A stretch of 64,000 nt of DNA. Origin: Haemophilus_D parainfluenzae_AD (GTDB taxonomy: Bacteria; Pseudomonadota; Gammaproteobacteria; Enterobacterales; Pasteurellaceae). The translations under genes and the position numbers were made by a program. Positions 17,829 to 26,431 of this stretch are shown piece after piece. Each line of letters begins with the position of its first letter. The first letter of the stretch is position 1. Under the pieces are notes generated by a model. It did not search any database. It worked only from the letters and a program-made list of their open reading frames with translations, and was not told the DNA's origin. The DNA lies in the NCBI RefSeq assembly GCF_001679325.1, contig NZ_LZMX01000029.1. One strand, given 5' to 3'.

Positions 17829-18851
17829 TTACGTTGTGTATAAAGTCTTATTTGGCTCTCCACCGATTTCTCGTGCTAATTTGGGTACTAAATAGCCAGA
17901 AGTGAGTGCCTGCAATTCTCTATAAATTTGTAAGGCACGCTCATCCGAGATATAGAAATGGCTCGCCCCCTGTACTTTATCCAATAAATGCAAGTAATAA
18001 GGCAAAATTCCCGCTTGAAATAGCTTATCGCTCAATACTTTTAATGTATGTGGGTTATCATTCACATCCTTTAATAGGACCGATTGATTGAGTAATATTA
18101 CTTTAGCTTCTGTCAGTTTTTGCATAGCGAAAGCGAGTCCTTCATCAATTTCATTTGGATGATTGATATGCGTCACAAACACAGCTTGTAATGGACTATT
18201 CAACAATAAATCGCAAAATTCATCCGTAATGCGCTCTGGAATCACGACTGGCAAACGAGAGTGAATACGCAAACGTTGTAAGTGCTGTATCTTTTCAAGG
18301 CGTTCTAATAGCCACGCCCATTCACTATCCTTCGCCATCATCGGATCGCCACCCGAAAAAATCACTTCTTCAATTTCTGGATGTGCGGCGATATAGTCTA
18401 TTGCTTGTTGCCAACTGACTTTATTGCCTGGATTTTGGTCATAAGGAAAATGGCGACGGAAACAATAGCGGCAATTAACCGCACAGCCTCCTTTTGCCAT
18501 GAACAGCAAGCGATTTTGGTATTTATGCAGAATATTAGGCACGGCATTTTTTTGCTGTTCGTCTAAAGGATCTTGGCTAAAGCCTTCCGCTTCAATAAAT
18601 TCTTGCTGAACCGTCATTACCTGCAAAAAAAGTGGGTCTTTCGGATTCCCTTTTTCCATTTTTTCAACAAAAGGTAAAGGCACTCGCATAGCAAAAAGTT
18701 TACGGGCAGCGATATCCTCGGCAAAATCCTCAACAGGCAAATTTAAGGTTTTTAACAAGATTTTCGGATCAGAAATCGCATTTTTTAGGGTTTCTAACCA
18801 ATTTTGTTCTTCTCTAATCGCAATATTTCGGGTTAAAATACGCACTTTCAA
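17829..18851 (-). CDS. epmB: EF-P beta-lysylation protein EpmB (lysine 2,3-aminomutase family)
   Basis: A radical-SAM, PLP-dependent aminomutase turning lysine into (R)-beta-lysine for attachment to elongation factor P. The radical-SAM cluster motif CxxxCxxC is at Cys123, Cys127 and Cys130 (GGCAVNCRYCFRRHFPY), followed by the GGDP motif. At 340 residues it is the short YjeK type, not the longer catabolic enzyme. The start is uncertain: TTG at 18851 has AGAG five bases upstream, and a GTG lies at 18845. It is divergent from efp with about 30 bases between the starts, which strongly supports the assignment. EpmA is not in the window. Confidence 0.94.
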   Translation of the reverse strand: MKVRILTRNIAIREEQNWLETLKNAISDPKILLKTLNLPVEDFAEDIAARKLFAMRVPLPFVEKMEKGNPKDPLFLQVMTVQQEFIEAEGFSQDPLDEQQKNAVPNILHKYQNRLLFMAKGGCAVNCRYCFRRHFPYDQNPGNKVSWQQAIDYIAAHPEIEEVIFSGGDPMMAKDSEWAWLLERLEKIQHLQRLRIHSRLPVVIPERITDEFCDLLLNSPLQAVFVTHINHPNEIDEGLAFAMQKLTEAKVILLNQSVLLKDVNDNPHTLKVLSDKLFQAGILPYYLHLLDKVQGASHFYISDERALQIYRELQALTSGYLVPKLAREIGGEPNKTLYTT

Positions 18852-18881
18852 ACAATCTCTATTTTTTAGGATATTTTTAAT

Positions 18882-19448
18882 ATGGCTACATATACTACCA
18901 GTGATTTCAAACCAGGTCTAAAATTTATGCAAGACGGTGAGCCTTGTGTGATCGTTGAAAACGAATTCGTTAAACCAGGTAAAGGCCAAGCTTTTACTCG
19001 TACTCGTATTCGTAAATTAATTTCAGGCAAAGTATTAGACGTAAACTTCAAATCTGGTACTTCGGTTGAAGCTGCTGATGTTATGGATCTTAACCTCACT
19101 TATTCATACAAAGATGATGCATTCTGGTACTTCATGCACCCAGAAACATTTGAACAATACTCTGCTGATGCAAAAGCAGTGGGTGATGCAGAAAAATGGT
19201 TATTAGACCAAGCAGATTGTATCGTGACTTTATGGAACGGTGCGCCAATTACTGTCACTCCACCAAACTTCGTAGAATTAGAAATCATCGATACTGACCC
19301 TGGTCTTAAAGGTGATACTGCAGGTACTGGCGGTAAACCAGCAACATTAAGTACTGGTGCTGTGGTGAAAGTCCCTCTTTTCGTTCAAATCGGTGAAGTA
19401 ATTAAAGTCGATACTCGTTCAGGCGAATACGTTTCTCGTGTGAAATAA
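18882..19448 (+). CDS. efp: Elongation factor P
   Basis: EF-P relieves ribosome stalling at polyproline. It has 188 residues with the KOW-like N-domain and two OB-like domains; the C-terminus (VDTRSGEYVSRVK) is canonical. The modified residue is Lys34 in KPGKGQA, the lysine type that is beta-lysylated by EpmA/EpmB. TTAGGA precedes the ATG. The next gene upstream, transcribed the other way, is epmB. Any promoter must overlap the epmB 5' region because so little spacer is left. Confidence 0.98.
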   Translation: MATYTTSDFKPGLKFMQDGEPCVIVENEFVKPGKGQAFTRTRIRKLISGKVLDVNFKSGTSVEAADVMDLNLTYSYKDDAFWYFMHPETFEQYSADAKAVGDAEKWLLDQADCIVTLWNGAPITVTPPNFVELEIIDTDPGLKGDTAGTGGKPATLSTGAVVKVPLFVQIGEVIKVDTRSGEYVSRVK

Positions 19449-19472
19449 TCTTTCATTGAGAGATAAAAAGAG

Positions 19473-19505
19473 CGGTCAATATTTAATGAATATTGGCCGT
19501 TTTTA
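19473..19505 (+). terminator. efp terminator
   Basis: CGGTCAATATT (19473-19483) pairs with AATATTGGCCG (19489-19499), 11 bp with one wobble, and is followed by a T tract. Confidence 0.85.
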
Positions 19506-19568
19506 TTGCCTGCTCATTAGTTTCATAGAGATAAAAAATGCGGTTATTTCTAACCGCACTTTGATTGA

Positions 19569-20072
19569 TTATTTTGCTTTTGAGCTTTCTAACTCTAAAG
19601 AAGGTTTTCTATCTGAGTTCACACAAATAACTTGTGCAGCCGCATAGAGCGTTGTATTAGGCTTTAAGCTAATGGTGTATTTCTCTTGTTTTTTCGGTGC
19701 GGCACGTAAACCTTCACCCCAGAAATCATCATAAAAATCCGTACGAACTTGGGTTAAATGGTAGTTCTTACAGTTTAAGATTTTATATTGGCGAACAGAA
19801 CGTGCATAACGTCTTTTCTCATTTGGATACACATATAAACCTTTATCCAAATTCACCACGGCATCAAAATGCACTTGGTTTAAATCTTGGTTGTCCACCC
19901 AAATTGAATCGGTATCAATGTAGTAATTTTTATCTTTTACTAATCGAACATACCCTACTCTATCTTTTGAAGGGGGCGTTAATGTCACCTCTTCTTGTGT
20001 AACTGGCGATTGAACAGCTGAACAGCCTGCTAAAAGGGCTACACCTAAAAACGTTAATGCTAATTTTTTCAT
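19569..20072 (-). CDS. Surface-adhesin Protein E homolog (lipoprotein)
   Basis: A 167-residue predicted lipoprotein with lipobox LLAGC (Cys17). From memory it closely resembles Protein E of nontypeable H. influenzae, which binds vitronectin, laminin and plasminogen at the cell surface. Shared stretches include NYYIDTDSIWVDNQ, VVNLDKGLYVYP, YARSVRQYKILNC and TDFYDDFWGEGLRAAP. Cys101 and Cys150 could form the family disulfide. The segment at about residues 78-110, rich in Lys, Arg and Tyr, corresponds to the host-protein-binding region. In H. influenzae the gene also precedes pflA. AAGGAGG gives a strong ribosome binding site. Function is inferred by homology. Confidence 0.85.
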   Translation of the reverse strand: MKKLALTFLGVALLAGCSAVQSPVTQEEVTLTPPSKDRVGYVRLVKDKNYYIDTDSIWVDNQDLNQVHFDAVVNLDKGLYVYPNEKRRYARSVRQYKILNCKNYHLTQVRTDFYDDFWGEGLRAAPKKQEKYTISLKPNTTLYAAAQVICVNSDRKPSLELESSKAK

Positions 20073-20124
20073 TTTTCCTCCTTAAAGCTTTCTAAAGCCT
20101 GCTGTTAATCTTTTATACCTTAGC

Positions 20125-20865
20125 TTAATATTTTACCGTATGTCCATATCCTTCAAGGATTGTTTTTATATGCTCAAGTGATTCTTTCGTCGGTGGTAAA
20201 ACATCTGAGAGCTCATAGTCAAAGCCAAGGGTTTTCCATTTATGAGCGCCTAATCGATGATAAGGGAGAAGTTCGACTTTTTCAATATTGGTCATACCTT
20301 CAATAAACTGTCCGAGAAGATGAACATCATGATCGTTATCGGTATAACCTGGAACTACTACATAACGAATCCATGTTCGCTGATTACGTTTTTGCAGATA
20401 TTTCGCAAACTCAAGCGTCCGTTTATTTGGTACACCAATAAGGTTTTGGTGCACTTGATCGTTTAATTCTTTTAAATCAAGCAAAACAAGATCGGTTACA
20501 TCAATCAGTTCATCAATAATGTGATCATAATGACGTACAAACCCATTAGTATCTAAGCAAGTATTAATGCCTTCTGCTTTACAAGCTCGGAACCAATCTC
20601 GTACAAACTCAGCTTGAAGAATGGCCTCACCACCTGATGCTGTTACACCACCACCAGTTGCATTCATAAAATGGCGATAGCTCACCACTTCTTTCATGAG
20701 TTCTTCCACACTGATCTCGCGACCACCATCAAGATCCCAAGTATCACGATTGTGACAATATTTGCAACGCATTAAACAGCCTTGCATAAATAAAATAAAA
20801 CGAATGCCGGGACCATCCACGGTTCCACAGGATTCAAAGGAGTGAATTCTTCCTAGAACAGACAT
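20125..20865 (-). CDS. pflA: Pyruvate formate-lyase-activating enzyme
   Basis: A radical-SAM enzyme that installs the glycyl radical on PflB under anaerobic conditions. The cluster motif is Cys30-Cys34-Cys37 (MQGCLMRCKYCHN), followed by the glycine-rich ASGGEAILQ segment. Length 246 is normal. GGAAA lies 8 bases before the ATG. It sits downstream of pflB on the same strand but is cut off from it by a terminator, so it may have its own promoter in the 60-base gap. Confidence 0.96.
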   Translation of the reverse strand: MSVLGRIHSFESCGTVDGPGIRFILFMQGCLMRCKYCHNRDTWDLDGGREISVEELMKEVVSYRHFMNATGGGVTASGGEAILQAEFVRDWFRACKAEGINTCLDTNGFVRHYDHIIDELIDVTDLVLLDLKELNDQVHQNLIGVPNKRTLEFAKYLQKRNQRTWIRYVVVPGYTDNDHDVHLLGQFIEGMTNIEKVELLPYHRLGAHKWKTLGFDYELSDVLPPTKESLEHIKTILEGYGHTVKY

Positions 20866-20924
20866 ACATAAATTTCCAAAAAATAAATCTAGCTAAATTT
20901 TATCAAAAATATCATCTATAAAAA

Positions 20925-20950
20925 ATGAGCCTGACTTAAATCAGGCTCAT
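20925..20950 (-). terminator. pflB terminator
   Basis: ATGAGCCTGA and TCAGGCTCAT form a perfect 10-bp stem with a 6-base loop, followed on the minus strand by a T tract. It separates pflB from pflA. Confidence 0.9.
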
Positions 20951-20994
20951 AATTTCTATGTTCCCGCTAAAGTGCGGTTAAATTTTATCGTGTT

Positions 20995-23307
20995 TTAGAA
21001 CGATTCTGTGAATGTACGAGTGACAACGTCTTGTTGTTGCTCTTTAGTTAAAGAGTTAAAACGTACTGCGTAACCAGATACACGAATGGTTAATTGCGGA
21101 TATTTGTCCGGATTTTCCATCGCATCTAATAACATTTCACGATTTAATACGTTCACATTTAAGTGTTGACCACCTTCTACTGCTGCTTCGTGGTGGAAGT
21201 AACCATCCATTAAGCCCGCAAGGTTGCGACGTTGTGCTTCTGGATCTTTACCTAACGCATTTGGTACGATTGAGAAGGTATAAGAAATACCATCTTTCGC
21301 GTAAGCAAATGGAAGTTTAGCTACAGAAGTTAATGATGCGACCGCACCTTTTTGGTCACGACCGTGCATTGGGTTAGCACCTGGTCCGAATGGCGCGCCG
21401 GCACGACGACCATCTGGGGTGTTACCAGTTTTCTTACCATAAACCACGTTAGAAGTAATGGTTAATACAGACTGTGTAGGCACAGCATTGCGGTAAGTTT
21501 TAAGTTTTTGAATTTTCTTCATGAAACGTTCAACTAAATCGCAAGCGATGTCATCTACACGGTTGTCGTTGTTACCATATTGTGGATATTCACCTTCGAT
21601 CTCGAAGTCGATTGCGACGTTGCTTGCTACAACATTGCCATCTTTATCTTTGATGTCGCCACGAATTGGTTTAACTTTCGCATATTTAATTGCTGAAAGT
21701 GAGTCCGCTGCAACAGAAAGCCCTGCGATACCACAAGCCATGGTACGGTATACATCACGATCATGTAATGCCATTAATGCTGCTTCGTATGAATATTTAT
21801 CATGCATATAGTGGATGATGTTTAAGGCAGTCACGTATTGTTTTGCCAACCAATCCATAAAGCTGTCCATACGAGTCATGACTGTGTCGAAATCTAACAC
21901 TTCATCAGTGATTGGTGCAGTTTTCGGACCAACTTGCATACCTAATTTTTCATCGATACCGCCGTTGATTGCGTATAACAATGTTTTTGCTAAGTTTGCA
22001 CGCGCACCGAAGAATTGCATTTGTTTACCCACCACCATTGGTGATACACAACATGCGATTGCGTAGTCATCATTGTTGAAGTCTGGACGCATTAAATCAT
22101 CGTTTTCGTATTGAACTGATGAGGTATCAATCGATACTTTCGCACAGAAACGTTTGAAGTTTTCAGGTAATTGTTCAGACCAAAGAATTGTTAAGTTTGG
22201 TTCTGGAGAAGTACCCATGTTGTAAAGGGTATGTAAAATACGGAATGTATTTTTGGTGACTAATGTACGGCCGTCTAAACCCATACCTGCGATGGTTTCA
22301 GTTGCCCACATTGGGTCACCAGAGAATAATTGATCGTATTCAGGTGTACGTAAGAAACGAACCATACGAAGTTTCATGACTAAGTGGTCAACTAATTCTT
22401 GCGCTTCAGTTTCAGTAAGTTTACCTGCTTTTAAATCACGCTCGATATAGATATCGATGAAGGTTGCAGTACGACCGAATGACATCGCTGCACCATTTTG
22501 TGATTTGATTGCGGCTAAGTAAGCAAAGTACATCCATTGAATGGCTTCTTTAGCGTTAGTTGCAGGGTTAGAAATATCGTAACCGTAGCTTGCTGCCATT
22601 TGTTTCATTTGGCCTAATGCACGGTGTTGTTCTGCGATTTCTTCACGTAAACGGATAGTTGCTTCTAGATTTACGCCATCTTCTAAGTCTTTTTGTAAAG
22701 AAGTGAATTGTGCGTATTTATCTTTCATTAAGAAGTCAACACCATAAAGTGCAACACGACGGTAGTCACCGATGATACGACCACGACCGTAAGCATCTGG
22801 AAGACCGGTTAATACACCTGATTTACGACAACGTAAAATGTCTGGCGTATAAACATCGAACACACCTTGGTTATGGGTTTTACGATATTCAGTGAAGATT
22901 TTTTTCACTTCAGGATCTAATTCACGACCGTAAATTTTGCATGATCCTTCCACCATTTTAATACCACCGAATGGCATAATGGCACGTTTTAATGGAGCAT
23001 CGGTTTGAAGACCTACGATTTTCTCTAAGTCTTTATTGATATAACCTGGTGCGTGAGAAGTAATCGTTGAAGGGGTATGTTCGTCAAAGTCTAATGGCGC
23101 ATGTGTGCGGTTTTCAACTTTAATTCCTTCCATAACGGTTTCCCAAAGTTTTGTTGTCGCTTCGGTTGGACCTGCTAAGAAAGAATCATCACCTTCATAC
23201 GGGGTGTAGTTCTTTTGAATAAAATCACGCACGTTGACGTTTTCTTGCCAATCACCGGCAACGAATCCTGCCCACGCAACTTTTTGTGCTTCATTAAGTT
23301 CTGACAT
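20995..23307 (-). CDS. pflB: Formate C-acetyltransferase (pyruvate formate-lyase)
   Basis: Cleaves pyruvate plus CoA to acetyl-CoA and formate in anaerobic growth, using a glycyl radical. The adjacent catalytic cysteines are in AIACCVSPMVVG, and the radical site is the glycine of RVSGYAVRFNSL, about residue 745 of 770. The start at 23307 is preferred over an ATG two codons earlier, because AAGGA lies 7 bases before it but touches the earlier ATG. It follows focA by 54 bases, forming the usual focA-pflB operon. Confidence 0.98.
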   Translation of the reverse strand: MSELNEAQKVAWAGFVAGDWQENVNVRDFIQKNYTPYEGDDSFLAGPTEATTKLWETVMEGIKVENRTHAPLDFDEHTPSTITSHAPGYINKDLEKIVGLQTDAPLKRAIMPFGGIKMVEGSCKIYGRELDPEVKKIFTEYRKTHNQGVFDVYTPDILRCRKSGVLTGLPDAYGRGRIIGDYRRVALYGVDFLMKDKYAQFTSLQKDLEDGVNLEATIRLREEIAEQHRALGQMKQMAASYGYDISNPATNAKEAIQWMYFAYLAAIKSQNGAAMSFGRTATFIDIYIERDLKAGKLTETEAQELVDHLVMKLRMVRFLRTPEYDQLFSGDPMWATETIAGMGLDGRTLVTKNTFRILHTLYNMGTSPEPNLTILWSEQLPENFKRFCAKVSIDTSSVQYENDDLMRPDFNNDDYAIACCVSPMVVGKQMQFFGARANLAKTLLYAINGGIDEKLGMQVGPKTAPITDEVLDFDTVMTRMDSFMDWLAKQYVTALNIIHYMHDKYSYEAALMALHDRDVYRTMACGIAGLSVAADSLSAIKYAKVKPIRGDIKDKDGNVVASNVAIDFEIEGEYPQYGNNDNRVDDIACDLVERFMKKIQKLKTYRNAVPTQSVLTITSNVVYGKKTGNTPDGRRAGAPFGPGANPMHGRDQKGAVASLTSVAKLPFAYAKDGISYTFSIVPNALGKDPEAQRRNLAGLMDGYFHHEAAVEGGQHLNVNVLNREMLLDAMENPDKYPQLTIRVSGYAVRFNSLTKEQQQDVVTRTFTESF

Positions 23308-23361
23308 AGTCATTTCCTTTTTTAATTGATAAAAAATAAGTCTGTTTAGTTCGTTAGTACA

Positions 23362-24216
23362 TTAGTGAGCTTTGGTTAAATAACGTTGGAATAAGCCGAT
23401 ACAAACCGCACCACCCACAATGTTTCCTAACGTTACTGGAATCAAATTCTTCACAATGAAATGATAGAGATCTAAATCTGCATATTTCATTGGATCCACC
23501 CCAATTTGTTGCCAAAATTCTGGCGTACTAGAATGAGCTGTGATAATGCCTAGTGGAATCATAAACATATTTGCCACACAGTGTTCAAAACCAGATGCGA
23601 CAAATAAACCAATCGGCATTATCATAATAAATGCTTTGTCTGTAACAGTTTTACCGGAATAAGACATCCATACCGCTACACACACCATAATGTTACATAA
23701 AATACCAAGGTTAAATGCTTCAAACCAAGTATGATGAATCTTATGTTGAGCGGTTGCCAAAATGGTTAAACCCCATTGACCATTTGCTACCATGGTTTGT
23801 CCCCCAAACCAAATAACTGCAGCAATAAATAAACCGCCCACAAAATTGCCCAAATATACCACAATCCAATTTCGGATCATTTGACTTGTGGTTATCTTAC
23901 CGCCTACGCGGGCAACTAAGGTTAAAGTAGAAGAGGTGAATAATTCAGATCCTAAAATTACCACCATAATTACGCCTAAAGAGAAAACTAACCCACCGAC
24001 TAACTTGGTTAATCCCCAAGGCGCTCCTGCGCTTGCTGTTTGTGTCGTCGTATAGAATACAAAGGCTAAAGCAATACAAGCTCCAGCACTAATACCAGAC
24101 AGAAATGATAAAAATGGGCGTTTTTGCGCTTTATACGCAGCAACGCTTTCAGCATAATCCGTTGCTTCAACTGGTGTGAGAGCAACAGAAGATTGATTTA
24201 AATTTTCTGATGCCAT
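23362..24216 (-). CDS. focA: Formate channel FocA
   Basis: A pentameric formate/nitrite channel of the FNT family, 284 residues with six spans. The conserved gating histidine lies in SGFEHCVANMFMIPLG, and the region FNLGILCNIMVCVAVW is typical. An N-terminal cytoplasmic helix precedes the first span. The start at 24216 has GGAG six bases upstream; a TTG four codons earlier is less likely. FocA moves formate made by PflB, its operon partner. A candidate FNR site is about 120 bases upstream of the start. Confidence 0.96.
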   Translation of the reverse strand: MASENLNQSSVALTPVEATDYAESVAAYKAQKRPFLSFLSGISAGACIALAFVFYTTTQTASAGAPWGLTKLVGGLVFSLGVIMVVILGSELFTSSTLTLVARVGGKITTSQMIRNWIVVYLGNFVGGLFIAAVIWFGGQTMVANGQWGLTILATAQHKIHHTWFEAFNLGILCNIMVCVAVWMSYSGKTVTDKAFIMIMPIGLFVASGFEHCVANMFMIPLGIITAHSSTPEFWQQIGVDPMKYADLDLYHFIVKNLIPVTLGNIVGGAVCIGLFQRYLTKAH

Positions 24217-24339
24217 ATCTAACTCCAAATAGTTGGTTTATTATTTCTTATACTACAACATAGGTATTCCTATACCCATTTGGTATTCTACTCTCTTATA
24301 AAACCATTGCAAGAAATCCCCAACTTATTCTAAAAAAAT

Positions 24340-24353
24340 TTGATATTTTGCAA
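24340..24353 (-). promoter_or_regulatory. Candidate FNR site upstream of focA-pflB
   Basis: TTGATATTTTGCAA (on the minus strand TTGCAAAATATCAA) matches the FNR consensus TTGAT-N4-ATCAA at 9 of 10 positions. focA-pflB is FNR-activated in enteric bacteria, so the location is plausible. No transcription start is known here. Confidence 0.5.
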
Positions 24354-24381
24354 GTTTTGGTAAATTTTCTGCTCAAAAAAT

Positions 24382-24411
24382 AAAAAAGCGGAATATCACT
24401 ATTCCGCTTTT
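24382..24411 (-). terminator. comE1 terminator
   Basis: AAAAGCGGAATA (24384-24395) and TATTCCGCTTTT (24400-24411) form a 12-bp stem with a 4-base loop and a long T-rich tail on the minus strand. Confidence 0.88.
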
Positions 24412-24429
24412 CATATAAAAATAACAACA

Positions 24430-24780
24430 TTAAAACACGATACGATCGCGGTTTTTCTCTAACGTTGCTTTACCAATGCCTTGTACTTCAAGCAATTGCT
24501 CTGCCATCGTGAAATTACCGTGCTTTTCACGATACTGCACAATGGCTTCCGCCTTTTTCGCACCAATACCAATTAGCGCTTTTTGAATTTCTGATGCACT
24601 GGCGGTATTGATATTTAATTTATCACTCACTGCTTGTTGTGTAGTTTGTGATGTGGTTTGTTGCTGAACTTGCGCTTGAGGTTGAGCCTGTTCAGCTACC
24701 TTTTCTTCTGCAAACACTTGCGAGCTCAACATTGTGGTCGCAACAAATAATGAACTAAATAAATGTTTCATCAATTTCAT
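24430..24780 (-). CDS. comE1: ComE1/ComEA-type helix-hairpin-helix DNA-binding protein
   Basis: A 116-residue exported protein with a signal peptide ending near VFA (residue 24), a Gln/Thr-rich linker, and a C-terminal double helix-hairpin-helix domain (LNINTASASEIQKAL, then GIGAKKAEAIVQYR and VQGIGKATLEKNRDRI). ComEA proteins bind incoming DNA in the periplasm during natural transformation, consistent with the uptake signals in the genome. In Pasteurella a ComE1 homolog also binds fibronectin. The start at 24780 is set by AGGG 7 bases upstream and the signal peptide; a longer frame adds 31 residues without support. Confidence 0.9.
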   Translation of the reverse strand: MKLMKHLFSSLFVATTMLSSQVFAEEKVAEQAQPQAQVQQQTTSQTTQQAVSDKLNINTASASEIQKALIGIGAKKAEAIVQYREKHGNFTMAEQLLEVQGIGKATLEKNRDRIVF

Positions 24781-24924
24781 AAAAATGCCCTTTATTAACA
24801 AAAAGTACCGTTGATTCATATCAACAGCGACATTTTTAAGAAACACCAAAAACACGCAAGAAATTGACCGCACTTTTGCGATCCTGATCGCAAAAATTAC
24901 ATTTAAGTAAATGAAAAAACGACC

Positions 24925-25242
24925 TTAGCGCACCACCACTGCCGTGCCACTTGCAATCACCATAAACATGCTTTTCGTGCCTACCGTTGTGTAGTTAACT
25001 TCCACGCCAACAATAGCATTAGCACCTAAGGCGTATGCTTTTTCTTCCAGTTCTTTCAATGCATCTTGACGTGCGCGACTAATACGACGCTCATAAACAC
25101 TAGAACGCCCACCAATCACATCCGTAATGCCAGCAAAGAAATCACGCATGAAATTGGCACCCGCAATCACCTCACCGAAGACGACTTGTTTATATTCTAC
25201 GATTTGTTTCCCTTCAACATTAGGGGTTGTTGTCACAATCAT
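24925..25242 (-). CDS. YbjQ/UPF0145 family protein
   Basis: A 105-residue protein matching the YbjQ/UPF0145 family, often called a heavy-metal-binding domain but without a proven role. Typical stretches are IVTTTPNVEGKQIVEY at the start, RRISRARQDALKELEEKAYALGANAI in the middle, and MVIASGTAVVV near the end. Family members assemble into small oligomeric rings. AAGGA precedes the ATG. It lies between rdgB and comE1 on the same strand. The function is unknown. Confidence 0.85.
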   Translation of the reverse strand: MIVTTTPNVEGKQIVEYKQVVFGEVIAGANFMRDFFAGITDVIGGRSSVYERRISRARQDALKELEEKAYALGANAIVGVEVNYTTVGTKSMFMVIASGTAVVVR

Positions 25243-25280
25243 TTTGTATCCTTAAATTCTCGTTAAAAATTAACCGCACT

Positions 25281-25880
25281 TTAGACGCTTAATTTTGATT
25301 TTAAAACAGCTAATGCCTTCGCACGATGAGAGATTTTCTTTTTCTCTACGGTTTCTAATTCTGCAAAAGTACAGCCTTTTTCTGGGCTAAAAAAGAGCGA
25401 ATCATAACCAAAGCCATTTTCACCTTTCTCTTCATAAATAATCTTACCATCACATTCACCTTGAGCAATGATTGGAGAAGGATCACTTGGGTGTTGTAAT
25501 AACACAATCGTACTCACAAATTTTGCTTGGCGACGTTCAGTTGGAACATCAGCTAATTCTGCCAGTAATTTTTCACGATTTTTCGCATCGGCTTCATCAC
25601 CATCTACACCCGCATAACGTGCAGAATACAATCCTGGCGCACCATTTAACGCATCCACCACTAGACCGGAATCATCCGCTATTGCCGGTAACCCTGATTT
25701 TTCAGCCGCATAGCGTGCTTTAAGGATCGCATTTTCGACAAACGTTAAGCCCGTTTCCTCTGGACTTTCGATGCCTAAATCCGTTTGAGCAATCACTTCA
25801 AAACCGAAATTGGCTAATACATCCGCCATTTCTTTTACTTTGCCTTTATTACCTGTGGCAAGCACAATTTTTTGTTTCAT
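25281..25880 (-). CDS. rdgB: XTP/dITP diphosphatase (RdgB/HAM1 family)
   Basis: Hydrolyses noncanonical purine triphosphates such as dITP and XTP to keep them out of DNA. The nucleotide-binding start KIVLATGNKGKVKEM, the motif IADDSGLVVDALNGAPGLYSARYAG and the C-terminal SHRAKAL are diagnostic. The start at 25880 gives 199 residues, close to other members; GAGGG lies upstream. A longer reading from 25904 would add eight unneeded residues. Confidence 0.95.
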   Translation of the reverse strand: MKQKIVLATGNKGKVKEMADVLANFGFEVIAQTDLGIESPEETGLTFVENAILKARYAAEKSGLPAIADDSGLVVDALNGAPGLYSARYAGVDGDEADAKNREKLLAELADVPTERRQAKFVSTIVLLQHPSDPSPIIAQGECDGKIIYEEKGENGFGYDSLFFSPEKGCTFAELETVEKKKISHRAKALAVLKSKLSV

Positions 25881-25946
25881 GATTCTGTCCCTCATATCAA
25901 ACATTGTCTTATTTTAGCATCTCACCAAAAATTTTCGGAATAAATA

Positions 25947-25977
25947 TAGACCTTAACCTTAGGTCAAAGTTTATGAT
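25947..25977 (+). promoter_or_regulatory. Candidate MerR-family-type promoter for the DUF305 gene
   Basis: TAGACC (25947-25952) and TATGAT (25972-25977) are separated by 19 bases, and the spacer carries a dyad GACCT...AGGTC (25949-25965). A long spacer with a dyad inside is the layout of promoters activated by MerR-family metal sensors such as CueR. The dyad is shorter than a classical CueR site, and no regulator gene lies nearby. Confidence 0.4.
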
Positions 25978-26011
25978 TGGTGCTCATTCAGTTATCACAT
26001 AGGAGAAAAAC

Positions 26012-26383
26012 ATGAAAAAACTTATGACTTTTATCACACTTAGCGCTGCTGCAGTTTCAATTTATGCCCAAGCTAATGAACAACCGCATCAAGCACACAT
26101 GAATATGCCAATGTCGACAGATTCTGCAATGCAACAAGAATTAATGCAAGGTATGAATCAAATGCATCAAGACATGATGGCAGCTGCGCAATATAAAGAT
26201 CCTGATGTTGCTTTTGCTGCAGGTATGTTGCCACACCATATTGGCGCAGTAAAAATGGCGGAAGTTGAATTAAAATACGGAAAAGATCCTGAAATGCGTA
26301 AGCTTGCTGAGAATATTATTAACGCTCAACAAGCAGAAATTGAACAAATGCAAAAATGGCTTAAAGTGCATAATAAAAAATAA
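26012..26383 (+). CDS. Exported DUF305-family protein, possibly metal related
   Basis: A 123-residue protein with a signal peptide (cleavage near YAQA-NE, about residue 21), a Met/His-rich segment (QAHMNMPM and MNQMHQDMM), and the DUF305 motif MLPHHIGAVKMAEVEL. DUF305 proteins are helical, periplasmic, and often sit near copper-resistance genes; the Met/His density suggests Cu or another soft metal. A strong site AGGAG precedes the ATG. It is monocistronic, with a MerR-type promoter candidate upstream and a paired-USS terminator after it. The exact function is unknown. Confidence 0.82.
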   Translation: MKKLMTFITLSAAAVSIYAQANEQPHQAHMNMPMSTDSAMQQELMQGMNQMHQDMMAAAQYKDPDVAFAAGMLPHHIGAVKMAEVELKYGKDPEMRKLAENIINAQQAEIEQMQKWLKVHNKK

Positions 26384-26392
26384 AATAACACA

Positions 26393-26424
26393 AAAAAAGT
26401 GCGGTAAATTAACCGCACTTTTTT
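26393..26424. terminator. Paired-USS bidirectional terminator (DUF305 gene / ispH)
   Basis: AAAAAGTGCGGT (26394-26405) and ACCGCACTTTTT (26412-26423) form a perfect stem with a short AT loop between two convergent genes. Confidence 0.88.
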
Positions 26425-26431
26425 AATAGAA

